From Bacilli bacterium (GTDB taxonomy: Bacteria > Bacillota_I > Bacilli_A > RF39 > UBA660), in NCBI GenBank assembly GCA_017404385.1, contig JAFRCK010000034.1, positions 1 to 64,000 on the forward strand: a stretch of DNA of 64,000 bases, read 5' to 3'. The position numbers and the translations under genes were made by a program. How positions within the stretch are numbered: position 1 is the stretch's first letter; each line of letters starts with the position of its first letter. Positions 19,602-28,289 of the stretch are shown piece after piece. The notes under the pieces were generated by a model. It was not told the origin of the DNA, made no database searches, and worked only from the letters and a program-made list of their open reading frames with translations.

Positions 19602-20213
19602 TTATTTTTCTTCGTCTTTTTCTTTATACTCTGCATCTACTATTGCAGTTTCAACAGAAGTTTGAATATCACTTACTAATTGTCTAATAAAGATACATTC
19701 AACTATATCCAATATTGAATAAATAATTATTATAATACCAATTGCCTTAGTAATTATTTCTGCTCCTTCAAATGGATTAAATACTAAGAATAATCCAACA
19801 CCAATTATTAATAATGATAATAAAATTGGGATTATATTCTTTACTTGTTTATTTACTGTTATCGCATAACCTAATTTTAATACGCCTGAAATAATCATCC
19901 AAATACCTAATAATAATGGAATTATAGAAGCTATTGTCTTTGGCTTAATTAAGAATACTATTCCTAAAATAAATACTAGTAACCCTATTACAAAACTAGT
20001 TTGTATAAATCCTTGTTGATCATTCTTTTTTGTAAAATATTGAATAATCAATACAACTCCCCAAATTATTAAAAGTACTCCTAACACATAAGCAATAAAA
20101 TCAATTGCTCCATCTGGTTTCAATAATAAGAAAAAACCAAGAACTATGAATATAATCGAAAAAATAATCGAAGTTAAATTCATCTTTTTAATATTTGACA
20201 CTAAATTTCCCAT
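19602..20213 (-). CDS. HdeD/DUF308-family membrane protein
   Basis: A 203-aa integral membrane protein with about six hydrophobic segments arranged as repeated pairs (IIFSIIFIVLGFFLLLKP; FIAYVLGVLLIIWGVVLII; FVIGLLVFILGIVFLIKP; ILLSLLIIGVGLFLVFNP). The recurring G(I/V)xLxxxP ends are typical of the HdeD/DUF308 family. The cytoplasmic C-terminus is charged. Family members are linked to acid stress in enterics, but the role here is unknown. It is a single-gene unit with its own terminator. Confidence 0.8.
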   Translation of the reverse strand: MGNLVSNIKKMNLTSIIFSIIFIVLGFFLLLKPDGAIDFIAYVLGVLLIIWGVVLIIQYFTKKNDQQGFIQTSFVIGLLVFILGIVFLIKPKTIASIIPLLLGIWMIISGVLKLGYAITVNKQVKNIIPILLSLLIIGVGLFLVFNPFEGAEIITKAIGIIIIIYSILDIVECIFIRQLVSDIQTSVETAIVDAEYKEKDEEK

Positions 20214-20260
20214 ACAATCACCTAAAATAATTTTATCATAAAAAAATATAAAAATAAATA

Positions 20261-20791
20261 TTATTTAAAAATTTTGTCAATTATCTCTTGGAGAAAAAAT
20301 TTATACTCTACTTCACTTACTTGTTCATCAGATTCTAATAAACATAATGGAGGAAACAATACACACCAGAAATTATCTCCATTCCCATCGCCTAAAGTAA
20401 TGACTAATGATTCATAATCCCCTTCTTTATAAGTGACACCTTTATATTTTTTTTCAGGAAAATGGTTTAAACCATATGAAATATTAAAACCTTTATCATA
20501 ATCTAATTCTTTTAGTTTATTACTTATAATATTATATAACTCTTCTTTGTGTTCTAATATTATTTTTCTTGTTTTTTCAATTGATTCACTATCTTTTATA
20601 TACTTGAGTATCTCATTTTGAACTAAATTTCTTATTTGTATTTTTATATTTTGGTCATAAACTGTATTTGAATTAGCAATAACCCTAAATCTTATAGCTG
20701 AATCAGGTATAATACTTTCCTCAGCTTGAACATTTTTACCAACAAGAATTATTAATAATATCGCACTAAATAATATAATAATTTTTTTCAT
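20261..20791 (-). CDS. spoIIR: Stage II sporulation protein R
   Basis: Secreted forespore signal that triggers SpoIIGA to process pro-SigE in the mother cell. A signal peptide (residues 1-23, ending near VQA) is followed by the family signatures AIRFRVIANSNTVYDQNIKIQIRN and DNFWCVLFPPLCLL. At 176 aa it is slightly short. Position next to prfA-prmC matches Bacillus. The prmC terminator reaches into its SD region (see findings). Its presence implies pro-SigE and SpoIIGA elsewhere in the genome. Confidence 0.93.
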   Translation of the reverse strand: MKKIIILFSAILLIILVGKNVQAEESIIPDSAIRFRVIANSNTVYDQNIKIQIRNLVQNEILKYIKDSESIEKTRKIILEHKEELYNIISNKLKELDYDKGFNISYGLNHFPEKKYKGVTYKEGDYESLVITLGDGNGDNFWCVLFPPLCLLESDEQVSEVEYKFFLQEIIDKIFK

Positions 20792-20827
20792 AAAAAAATC
20801 ATCCTTTCATATATGTTATGGATGATT
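20791..20827 (-). terminator. Terminator/attenuator between prmC and spoIIR
   Basis: An 8-bp stem AATCATCC (20820-20827, minus strand) with GGATGATT (20797-20804), followed by seven U. The downstream arm contains the spoIIR SD-like GGATGA and the U-run abuts its ATG, so terminator formation and spoIIR translation exclude one another. Confidence 0.7.
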
Positions 20828-20836
20828 ATTATTATT

Positions 20837-21550
20837 TTATTCAATATTTGTAATAAAAAGCATTCTATCTCTTCCTTGTAAATCTTTTTTTAATTCAATT
20901 TTTGCTTCTGGAAGATATTGTTCCTTAATACTTTTTATATCTTCAAACTGAGATTCACCTATTTCAAAACATATTAAATACTTTTCTTTTAGAATGAACC
21001 TAATATTTTTTAATATTTCTCTATAAAAGTATAAACCATTATCATCTGCATATAACGCAAGATGAGGTTCATTATTTTTTACAATTGGATCTATTTCTTC
21101 ATCATATCTAATATATGGTGGATTACTAATTATTACATCAAATCTATTATCTATTCCATCATATATATTTGTATTAATAAAAGTAATAACAGTATCATTT
21201 TTATTAGCATTTTCTTTAGCTACTTCTAGTGCTTCTTTAGATATATCAGTTGCATATACATTTGAATCCAATTCTTTTTTTAATGAAATAGCAATAGCGC
21301 CACTTCCTGTGCCAATATCTAATATATCTACTTTTTTATTAAAAAGTTGCTTTATTTTATTAATAGTTGTGTCAACTAACTCTTCTGTTTCAAACCTAGG
21401 AATTAATACATTTTTATTAACAATTAAATTACAATTATAAAAATCTACATTACCTACAATATATTGTACTGGTTCTTTATTATTTAATCTTTTTATGGCT
21501 TCATCAATATCACCTTTATAATATTTCTTAAGGTAATCAATGTCTTTCAT
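20837..21550 (-). CDS. prmC: Release factor glutamine methyltransferase PrmC
   Basis: Methylates the Gln of the GGQ motif in RF1/RF2. The SAM motif DIGTGSGAIAI, acidic TDIS, and catalytic NPPY (VIISNPPYIRYDEE) are present, with the short N-terminal helical domain. At 237 aa it lacks part of the usual N-terminal domain (family about 280). Its ATG overlaps the prfA stop (TAATG), coupling enzyme and substrate. Confidence 0.94.
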   Translation of the reverse strand: MKDIDYLKKYYKGDIDEAIKRLNNKEPVQYIVGNVDFYNCNLIVNKNVLIPRFETEELVDTTINKIKQLFNKKVDILDIGTGSGAIAISLKKELDSNVYATDISKEALEVAKENANKNDTVITFINTNIYDGIDNRFDVIISNPPYIRYDEEIDPIVKNNEPHLALYADDNGLYFYREILKNIRFILKEKYLICFEIGESQFEDIKSIKEQYLPEAKIELKKDLQGRDRMLFITNIE

Positions 21551-22608
21551 TATTCTTCACCAGCTAATTTTCTTCTTACATCTTCATTTATTAATGCTTC
21601 AATTATCTCATCAAGTCTACCTTGCATAATTCTATCTAATTGCATTAAAGTTAAATTAATTCTATGGTCAGTTACCCTGTTTTGAGGATAATTATATGTT
21701 CTTATCTTTTCTGATCTATCTCCAGTTCCAATCTTACTTCTTCTTTCAGCTCCTACTTCGGCTTCTTGCTGTCTTTGCATTTCATCATATATTCTTGCCT
21801 TTAATATACCTAGAGCCTTTGTTTTATTTTTTAACTGACTTCTTTCATCCTGACATGTAACCACTATTCCAGTTGGTAAATGAGTTATTCTTACAGCTGA
21901 ATCTGTTGTATTAACTCCCTGTCCACCTGCACCAGTAGATCTATATACGTCTATTCTTAGATCTTGTTCTTTAATATCTATATTTACATCTTCAACTTCA
22001 GGCATTACAAGTACTGTAGCGGTAGACGTATGAACTCTTCCTTGCGATTCAGTTTCTGGAACTCTTTGAACTCTATGTGATCCTGATTCATATTTTAGTT
22101 TTGAATAAACATTTTCACCCTTAACCATAAATTCTATTTGTGAATATCCTCCAGCTGCCCCTGGTTCTGAATTAGTAATTTCAATTCTCCAGTTTTTACT
22201 TTCAGCATATCTAGAATACATTTCAAATAAATCTCCAGCAAAGATATTTGCCTCATCACCACCAGCAGCTCCTCTTATTTCAACAATAATATTTTTATCA
22301 TCATTAGGATCTTTTGGTAATAATAGAATTTCTAGTTCTTTTTCTAATTGTTCTTTTTCCACAGTTAAATTATTAATATCTTCTTTAGCTAATTCTGCCA
22401 TTTCTTTATCATTCAATAACTCTTTAGCTTCTTCTAAATCACTTAGTACCTTTTTATATTCCTTATATTTATCAACTATATCTGATATTTGAGCTTGCTC
22501 TTTTGATAGAGCAGTCATAAGTTCAACATTACTAAGTACTTCTGGTTTAGAAAGTTCTTCTGAAAGTTCATTATATCTATTAAGTGTTGTTTCTAACCTC
22601 TCTATCAT
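21550..22608 (-). CDS. prfA: Peptide chain release factor 1
   Basis: Recognises UAA and UAG stop codons. The GGQ catalytic motif ([20 protein letters not shown]) and the decoding loop region [20 protein letters not shown] (PxT-type variant PET) are in place. At 352 aa it is normal. The SD AGGAGG overlaps the rpoE stop region. It lies upstream of prmC as in Bacillus. Confidence 0.97.
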   Translation of the reverse strand: MIERLETTLNRYNELSEELSKPEVLSNVELMTALSKEQAQISDIVDKYKEYKKVLSDLEEAKELLNDKEMAELAKEDINNLTVEKEQLEKELEILLLPKDPNDDKNIIVEIRGAAGGDEANIFAGDLFEMYSRYAESKNWRIEITNSEPGAAGGYSQIEFMVKGENVYSKLKYESGSHRVQRVPETESQGRVHTSTATVLVMPEVEDVNIDIKEQDLRIDVYRSTGAGGQGVNTTDSAVRITHLPTGIVVTCQDERSQLKNKTKALGILKARIYDEMQRQQEAEVGAERRSKIGTGDRSEKIRTYNYPQNRVTDHRINLTLMQLDRIMQGRLDEIIEALINEDVRRKLAGEE

Positions 22609-22617
22609 AAGTGCCTC

Positions 22618-23052
22618 CTATTCTTCTATATCTTCTTCGTCTACTATAGTTAAATCCTTCATATCATCTTCATCAGCCACATCATCTACAGCTTCATCAG
22701 AATAATCATCTTCTATATCTTGATTTTCTTCATCAGTAATTTCTTCTTCTTCTGAATCTGGTTCTACTTCTTCTTCATCACCATTATCAACCACCACTTT
22801 AACAACATGGTTTTCTTTTAAATCCCAGTTCGTAGAGTTAATTAAAATAAATCTTCCATCTGTTGTTAATGCTGTAAAGAAATCCCCTATTTTCTCCATC
22901 ATTTCTTCTTCACTTAATTGTAATAATTTACAAACTTCTTTAAATAATTTTGGTGTATTATATTTCTTTTTATCCTCTTTAATTATTTCATAAGCTATAT
23001 CTGTATAACTCATTAATTCTAATTCTAATAAATCTTTTTTTCTAATACTCAT
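22618..23052 (-). CDS. rpoE: DNA-directed RNA polymerase delta subunit RpoE
   Basis: Gram-positive-specific RNA polymerase subunit that promotes enzyme recycling. The N-terminal HARE-HTH domain (residues 1-85; LMSYTDIAYEIIKEDKKKYNTPKLFKEVCKLL ... ALTTDGRFILINSTNWDLK) is followed by an unstructured Glu/Asp tail (about 90-144). At 144 aa it is typical. It sits between argS and prfA. Confidence 0.94.
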   Translation of the reverse strand: MSIRKKDLLELELMSYTDIAYEIIKEDKKKYNTPKLFKEVCKLLQLSEEEMMEKIGDFFTALTTDGRFILINSTNWDLKENHVVKVVVDNGDEEEVEPDSEEEEITDEENQDIEDDYSDEAVDDVADEDDMKDLTIVDEEDIEE

Positions 23053-23103
23053 TTTTTAATTTCATCCTTCCATTATTATTTATATGAGATTTCTTTTTTT
23101 ATT

Positions 23104-24798
23104 CTACATTTTTTCAGGCATTTCTATACCTAATAAATGACATCCAGTTTTTAACACATTGGCAACAATGTTTATAAGATATACTCTAGAATTTCTCTCA
23201 TCTATATCATCACTTAATATTTTATAAGAATTATAATAGTCACTATATGTCTGAGCTAACTTAATTAAATATCTAGATAATATATATGGTTCATTCTTTT
23301 CAGTAACATCTTTTAACACTGAATTAAAATTATAGATTTGTTTAACTAATTCATATGACAAATCATCATGTAATTTATCATATTTCACGTCATTTATCAA
23401 TACTTCTTTATCAAGTTTACGTAAAATACTCTTAATTCTTACATACATGTATTGGATATAAGGACATGTTTCGCCTTGAAATTCAAGCATTTCATCTATA
23501 TCAAATACTTCATCTTTAATTCTTGAATTATATAAATCTCCAAAAACTACTGCACCTACACCAACTTTTTTAGCAACATCATCTATATCTTCTAAATCAG
23601 GATTCTTATCTGATACTTTTGCTTTTGCTTTTTCTATTGCATCATTTAATATATCTTCTAATTTTATAAAATTACCTTTTCTTGTGGAAAACTTACCTTC
23701 TGGTAATCTATACATACCAAATGATACATGTTCTAAACCATCTACATATTTAGGATCTAAATCTAAGTATTTTGCTACTGCGAAAGTTTGCTTAAATTGA
23801 AGATCTTGTTCATATGATGTTACATATAAAGATTTATCATAATCATATGTTCTTGATCTATAAAGTATAGCCGCTAAATCACGGGTTGCATATATACTTG
23901 AACCATCACTTTTAATAATAATACATGGTGTTTTGATTCCTTCTTCCTCTAAATCAACTATTTTAGCACCTTCACTAATAGTAATTTTATTATTTTTTTC
24001 TAGGATTTTTACTACTTCATCCATTTTATCTATATAGAAAGATTCTCCTTTAATACTATCAAATTTTATTCCTAATAAATCATATATTTTATCAAATTCT
24101 TTTAAGCTTAGTTCACTAAATTTTTTCCAAAGATTAACGCAGTATTCATCGCCTTCTTCTAAAAGTTTAAAGTTATTTCTACATCTTTCAAGTACTTCTG
24201 GATTTTCTTCTGCTAAGGCATTAATTCTAACATATATTTTTACTAATTCATCTATAGGATTATTTTCTATATCATATTCATTACTCCATAGTTTATATCC
24301 CTCGATTAGTTTACCAAACTGAGTACCATAATCTCCTAAGTGATTTATACCAATTGTATTATATCCTAAATACTTATATATATTGTATAATGCATGACCT
24401 ATAACTGTTGATCTTAAATGTCCAACATGGAATGGTTTTGCTATGTTTGGAGCGGAATAATCAATACATACTGTTTTACCTGTTTGTTCTTCGTTACCAT
24501 ATTCATCTTTTTTAGATTCATATTCATTGAATACTTCTTTCATTAAGAACTCTTTGTTTATATAGAAGTTTAAATATCCATTTACACTTTCTATTTTTTC
24601 AATTAGGTCTGAATTAATCTTATCTTTTAAATCATCCGCTATATGATTAGGGGCTTTGTGTAACTCTTTTGCGAGTACAAAACATGGAAAAGTATAATCA
24701 CCTTTATCTTTTTCTTTAATTTCTTTTATTAAAGTATAAGTATCAATACTAACTTCTTTATTAAGAATAGTACTTAACTCTTTTTTAATATCAACCAT
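23104..24798 (-). CDS. argS: Arginyl-tRNA synthetase
   Basis: Class I synthetase charging tRNA-Arg. The N-terminal Add-1 domain (1-100), HIGH motif as HVGH in SAPNIAKPFHVGHLRST, and the degenerate KMSKS region FSTRKGNF are present, with a DALR anticodon-binding domain at the C-terminus ending EMPEKM. At 564 aa it matches the Gram-positive form. No T-box leader is seen upstream. It follows the ywiB-like gene with a 5-nt gap. Confidence 0.97.
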   Translation of the reverse strand: MVDIKKELSTILNKEVSIDTYTLIKEIKEKDKGDYTFPCFVLAKELHKAPNHIADDLKDKINSDLIEKIESVNGYLNFYINKEFLMKEVFNEYESKKDEYGNEEQTGKTVCIDYSAPNIAKPFHVGHLRSTVIGHALYNIYKYLGYNTIGINHLGDYGTQFGKLIEGYKLWSNEYDIENNPIDELVKIYVRINALAEENPEVLERCRNNFKLLEEGDEYCVNLWKKFSELSLKEFDKIYDLLGIKFDSIKGESFYIDKMDEVVKILEKNNKITISEGAKIVDLEEEGIKTPCIIIKSDGSSIYATRDLAAILYRSRTYDYDKSLYVTSYEQDLQFKQTFAVAKYLDLDPKYVDGLEHVSFGMYRLPEGKFSTRKGNFIKLEDILNDAIEKAKAKVSDKNPDLEDIDDVAKKVGVGAVVFGDLYNSRIKDEVFDIDEMLEFQGETCPYIQYMYVRIKSILRKLDKEVLINDVKYDKLHDDLSYELVKQIYNFNSVLKDVTEKNEPYILSRYLIKLAQTYSDYYNSYKILSDDIDERNSRVYLINIVANVLKTGCHLLGIEMPEKM

Positions 24799-24803
24799 AA
24801 TAC

Positions 24804-25169
24804 CTACTCCTTTACTTTTATTCTAAAAATGAAATCACCTATATATTCATCTTGTAACCATAACTTATATTCAATATCTATATCTTTATCTGTTTTGTTC
24901 AACTTAGTTGTTTCTACTTTTGCATCCATATAGAATTCTAATTCTTTAATTAAATATGTTCCAGTTGTTTTATTTTCTATATCAAATACAAAATCTAATT
25001 CTGACTCATTATTTTTCTTGTGGAAAACTAATTTATCAAAATCTAATTCATAATCATCTTTATCAATACTAAATAAATACTTATTATTCTTAGTTTTAAA
25101 AACTATATCTCTATAATTAAATTCCTCATCATTATTTTTAATATATAAATCTAATTTAATAAGAAACAC
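24804..25169 (-). CDS. DUF1934 (YwiB-like) protein
   Basis: A 121-aa, beta-rich small protein that fits DUF1934, a lipocalin-like barrel found next to argS in Firmicutes (ywiB in Bacillus). Function is unknown. It starts IKLDLYIKNNDEEFNYRDIV and ends with DYIGDFIFRIKV-like strands. The start is unusual: the first standard codon is GTG at 25169, but it overlaps the only SD (AGAGGTG); an ATT codon at 25160 has ideal spacing. An extended -10 promoter (TGTTATAAT, 25187-25195) leaves a very short leader. Confidence 0.78.
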   Translation of the reverse strand: MFLIKLDLYIKNNDEEFNYRDIVFKTKNNKYLFSIDKDDYELDFDKLVFHKKNNESELDFVFDIENKTTGTYLIKELEFYMDAKVETTKLNKTDKDIDIEYKLWLQDEYIGDFIFRIKVKE

Positions 25170-25186
25170 CTCTTTTTAATAAAAGC

Positions 25187-25195
25187 ATTATAACA
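25187..25195 (-). promoter_or_regulatory. Extended -10 promoter of the ywiB-argS operon
   Basis: TGTTATAAT on the minus strand, about 20 nt upstream of the SD. The -35 region is poor, as usual for extended -10 promoters. The transcript would start close to the SD. Confidence 0.6.
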
Positions 25196-25267
25196 TATAC
25201 TTAAAAAAAAATCACTTATATTTTACCCTATTTTTAACATAATAAAAATAGAGAATGGTGATATTTT

Positions 25268-27205
25268 ATGAAAAAGAGAAAATTTTTATTAAAAATATTT
25301 GTTTTTCTGTGCTTTTTTATATGTATTTTGTTTTCTGGTCTTTATTTTTTTATAAAGTTATCACCTAAACTTGACTTAAAAAAGACTAACAATATTATTA
25401 TTTATGATAAGGATGATAATATATTCTTTAAAGGAAATGGAGATAAAGAATGGATTAGTCTAAAATCTATTGATAAAGATTTAATTAACGCTACTATAGC
25501 AACAGAAGATAAAAGATTTTATGGTCATAATGGATTTGATTATGCTAGAATTATAAAATCATTTTTTAATAATTTAGTTTCTGGTGGTATAGTAGAAGGA
25601 GCTAGTACAATAACACAGCAATATGCAAGAAACTTATATTTAACATTTGATAGAACATATAAAAGAAAATTTAAAGAAGCATATTTAGCTTTAAAAATGG
25701 AAATTAATTATAGTAAAGATGAAATATTAGAAGGATATTTAAATACAATAAATTATGGAAATGGTGTATTTGGAATAGAAAATGCTTCACATTATTATTT
25801 TAATAAAAGCGCATCAAACTTATCATTAGCTGAAGCTTCTATGCTTGCGGGTATACCTAAATATCCACAGGAATACTCTCCTATTAATAATGAGGCAAGT
25901 GCTAAAAAAAGACAAAAGCAAATACTTAAGAACATGGTTGACGTTGGTTATATATCAATGGAACAAGCAAATAAAGCATATGATGAAAAACTAGTTTATT
26001 ATGGAAAAAAAGAGACACTAAATATGTCCACTTTAATGTATTATAAAGATGCTGTTATAGATGAATTATATGATTTAAATGTATTACCTAAAGACTATTT
26101 AGAAAGTAATAATATTAAAATATATACAAATTTAGATTTAAAAGCACAGGAAGAATTAGAAAAAGCTGTTATTAATAATATGAATGATGATAGTGATATA
26201 CAAATATCTAGTGTTATGATTGAAAATTCTACTGGTAAAATAATAGCGTTAACTGGTGGAAAAGATTATGAAAAAAGTCAATTTAATAGAGTAACTAGTT
26301 CTAAAAGACAAGTTGGATCTACCATAAAACCATTTTTATACTATGCTGCTTTAGAAAATGGTTTTACACCATCTTCTTCTTTCTTATCAACAAATACAAG
26401 TTTTAACTTAGGAAATGAAATATATACACCAAGTAACTTTGCTGATATATATCCTAATAGAAAAATTCCTATGATTTTAGCACTTGCTTATTCAGATAAT
26501 ATCTATGCTTTAAAAACAAATATGTTCTTAGGAGATAATGTTTTCGTTGACACACTGAAAAAAGTTGGAATAGATTATGTTGAAAATAATGTTTCTTTGC
26601 CACTTGGAACAAGTGAAATTGGTATTAAAGATTTAACAAGTGGTTATTCAGTAATTGCTAATGAAGGTACAAAGAATAAACCTTATTTAATTAGAAAAGT
26701 AATTAGTTCTAATAATAATGAATTATATACTAATAAAGAAGAAGGTAAAAAAGTATTAAATAGCGATATAACTTATATTCTAAGTAACTTACTAACAAAT
26801 TGTTATGACTATAGACTAGTAGATTATAATGAACCAACTTGCCTTAGTATTAAACCAAAATTAACTAAAACATATGGTGTTAAATCAGGTAGTACAGATA
26901 CAGATTCATTAGTTATTGGATTTAGTAAAGATTATACATTAGGAGTTTGGGCTGGTTATGATGATAATAGAAAATTATTACCCAGTGATACTAAATACGC
27001 AAGAAATATATGGGCAGATACATTGGAAAACTATTTAAGAGATAAAGAAGATGAATGGTATAAGAAACCTGAAAATGTTACTGCTGTACTTGTTAACCCA
27101 TTAAATGGAAAAATTGCTACTAATGCATCTAAAAGAAAAAAATTTATTTATTATATAAAAGGAACTGAACCAAAAGAAAAAGACAATGAAAAAAGCACTG
27201 ATTAA
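25268..27205 (+). CDS. Class A penicillin-binding protein (bifunctional glycosyltransferase/transpeptidase)
   Basis: Cell-wall polymerase anchored by an N-terminal membrane segment (residues 7-30). The GT51 glycosyltransferase has the catalytic Glu80 (ATEDKRFYGHNGFD) and EGASTITQQYARN. The transpeptidase has SxxK as STIK (Ser351-Lys354), SDN (409-411) and KSG in VKSGSTDTDS. At 645 aa it is a compact PBP1/PBP2-type enzyme. It is the only major gene in the left arm on the plus strand, so it runs head-on to replication. The SD is GGTGAT. Confidence 0.95.
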   Translation: MKKRKFLLKIFVFLCFFICILFSGLYFFIKLSPKLDLKKTNNIIIYDKDDNIFFKGNGDKEWISLKSIDKDLINATIATEDKRFYGHNGFDYARIIKSFFNNLVSGGIVEGASTITQQYARNLYLTFDRTYKRKFKEAYLALKMEINYSKDEILEGYLNTINYGNGVFGIENASHYYFNKSASNLSLAEASMLAGIPKYPQEYSPINNEASAKKRQKQILKNMVDVGYISMEQANKAYDEKLVYYGKKETLNMSTLMYYKDAVIDELYDLNVLPKDYLESNNIKIYTNLDLKAQEELEKAVINNMNDDSDIQISSVMIENSTGKIIALTGGKDYEKSQFNRVTSSKRQVGSTIKPFLYYAALENGFTPSSSFLSTNTSFNLGNEIYTPSNFADIYPNRKIPMILALAYSDNIYALKTNMFLGDNVFVDTLKKVGIDYVENNVSLPLGTSEIGIKDLTSGYSVIANEGTKNKPYLIRKVISSNNNELYTNKEEGKKVLNSDITYILSNLLTNCYDYRLVDYNEPTCLSIKPKLTKTYGVKSGSTDTDSLVIGFSKDYTLGVWAGYDDNRKLLPSDTKYARNIWADTLENYLRDKEDEWYKKPENVTAVLVNPLNGKIATNASKRKKFIYYIKGTEPKEKDNEKSTD

Positions 27206-27216
27206 TCAGTGCTTAT
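27190..27216. terminator. Bidirectional terminator between the PBP gene and noc
   Basis: A perfect 22-bp palindrome (27193-27214) centred on ATTAAT separates the two converging genes. On the minus strand it is followed by six U, a strong terminator for noc; on the plus strand the U-tract is weaker. Confidence 0.8.
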
Positions 27217-28205
27217 TCTTTATTTATTTTTATTATAAATTCAAATAATTTATCGAATTCATAACTATCATATGTTACTTCTATTCCTTCTTCTTTTAGA
27301 CTTTCAACAAAGTATTTAACTTTATTATTTAAAACAGATTTATAGTCTTTAGGTCCCTTTAATAAAGATTTAGAAGTTGTTTCTATAGGAGTATAAGTTT
27401 TATCCTCTATTCCTGGATATGTCTTATCTTCAATAGCTGGATATATTTTATCTTCTATTGAAGGATATATTTTATCCTCGATAGATAAAACTTCCTCTTC
27501 ATTATCATCATTCTTATCAAAGAATGTATTAAATTCCATTTTTGGTTCATCTGTTGATTTCTCTAATTCTGACATTGGAATAAATTCTTCACCAGTAATA
27601 TAACTATTTATAAGATTATCTGTATCTCTAACATTTAATCTATCATTTATAATTCTACTTAATACTTCTTGTTGTTCATCATCTTTATCTAATCTAAGTA
27701 AACTTCTAGCGTGTCTTTCACTAATTTGGTTATTTAATAATGCATCTTGAACTTCTTGAGATAAATTTAATAATCTTAATTTATTAGAAATAGCTCCTTG
27801 AGTTTTACCCATACGTGAAGCTAACTCATCTTGAGTTAAATAACCTCTATCTAACAATTTTTTATATGATTTTGCTTCTTCTATAGGAGATAAATTCTTT
27901 CTTTGAATATTCTCTACTATAGCAACTTCTGCTGATTCATTATCATTTAAATCTATAATAACAGCTGGTACTTTTGTTAATCCTGCAATATAAGAAGCTT
28001 TATATCTTCTTTCACCCGCAATTATTTCGTATTTGTTTCCAATTTTTCTTAAAACTAATGGCTGAATTATACCATGTTGTCTAATAGATTTAGCTAGTTC
28101 ATTTAATGCTTCTTCATCAAAAGATAATCTAGGTTGAAATCTATTAGGTATTATGTCATCTAACGAAACAAATACTATTTCCTTTTCTATATTACTATTA
28201 TTCAT
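27213..28205 (-). CDS. noc: Nucleoid occlusion protein Noc (ParB/Spo0J family)
   Basis: ParB-type CTPase clamp of 330 aa. It has the CTP-binding boxes GERRYKA (64-70) and ENIQR (98-102), a helix-turn-helix (122-147) and a short C-terminal dimer domain. The HTH residues QGAISNKLRLL (Gln136, Lys142) and RHAR are those of Noc rather than Spo0J. The neighbour rsmG and two Noc palindromes at 45.8 and 46.5 kb agree. Unlike Bacillus Noc there is no Phe-rich membrane helix at the N-terminus, and residues 240-273 are four 8-residue repeats. soj-spo0J are not adjacent. Confidence 0.9.
   Translation of the reverse strand: MNNSNIEKEIVFVSLDDIIPNRFQPRLSFDEEALNELAKSIRQHGIIQPLVLRKIGNKYEIIAGERRYKASYIAGLTKVPAVIIDLNDNESAEVAIVENIQRKNLSPIEEAKSYKKLLDRGYLTQDELASRMGKTQGAISNKLRLLNLSQEVQDALLNNQISERHARSLLRLDKDDEQQEVLSRIINDRLNVRDTDNLINSYITGEEFIPMSELEKSTDEPKMEFNTFFDKNDDNEEEVLSIEDKIYPSIEDKIYPAIEDKTYPGIEDKTYTPIETTSKSLLKGPKDYKSVLNNKVKYFVESLKEEGIEVTYDSYEFDKLFEFIIKINKE
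27387..27485 (-). repeat. Four tandem 24-bp repeats inside noc
   Basis: Codons 241-273 of noc encode four consecutive units of the form (S/A/G)IEDK(I/T)YP. The DNA units are 24 bp and differ mainly at third positions and at the first residue. They lie in the linker between the DNA-binding and dimer domains. Confidence 0.9.
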
Positions 28206-28250
28206 AATATCACCAACTTCTTATTCTTTTACTCTCTATATATATAATAT

Positions 28251-28283
28251 AATAAAAATCCATTTTTTACAATGGATTTTTTA
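28251..28283 (-). terminator. Terminator of the mnmG-rsmG operon
   Basis: A 10-bp stem (28255-28264 with 28271-28280) with a U-rich tail on the minus strand, upstream of noc. Confidence 0.8.
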
Positions 28284-28289
28284 ATTTTT

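Noticed and set aside
24799-25169. T-box leader for argS
   Set aside because: The ywiB-like gene lies directly upstream and no T-box core (AGGGTGG-like) or antiterminator is visible.
27213-28205. Annotation as ParB/Spo0J
   Set aside because: HTH residues (QGAISNKLRLL, RHAR), the rsmG neighbour and the NBS sites fit Noc; parA is not adjacent.
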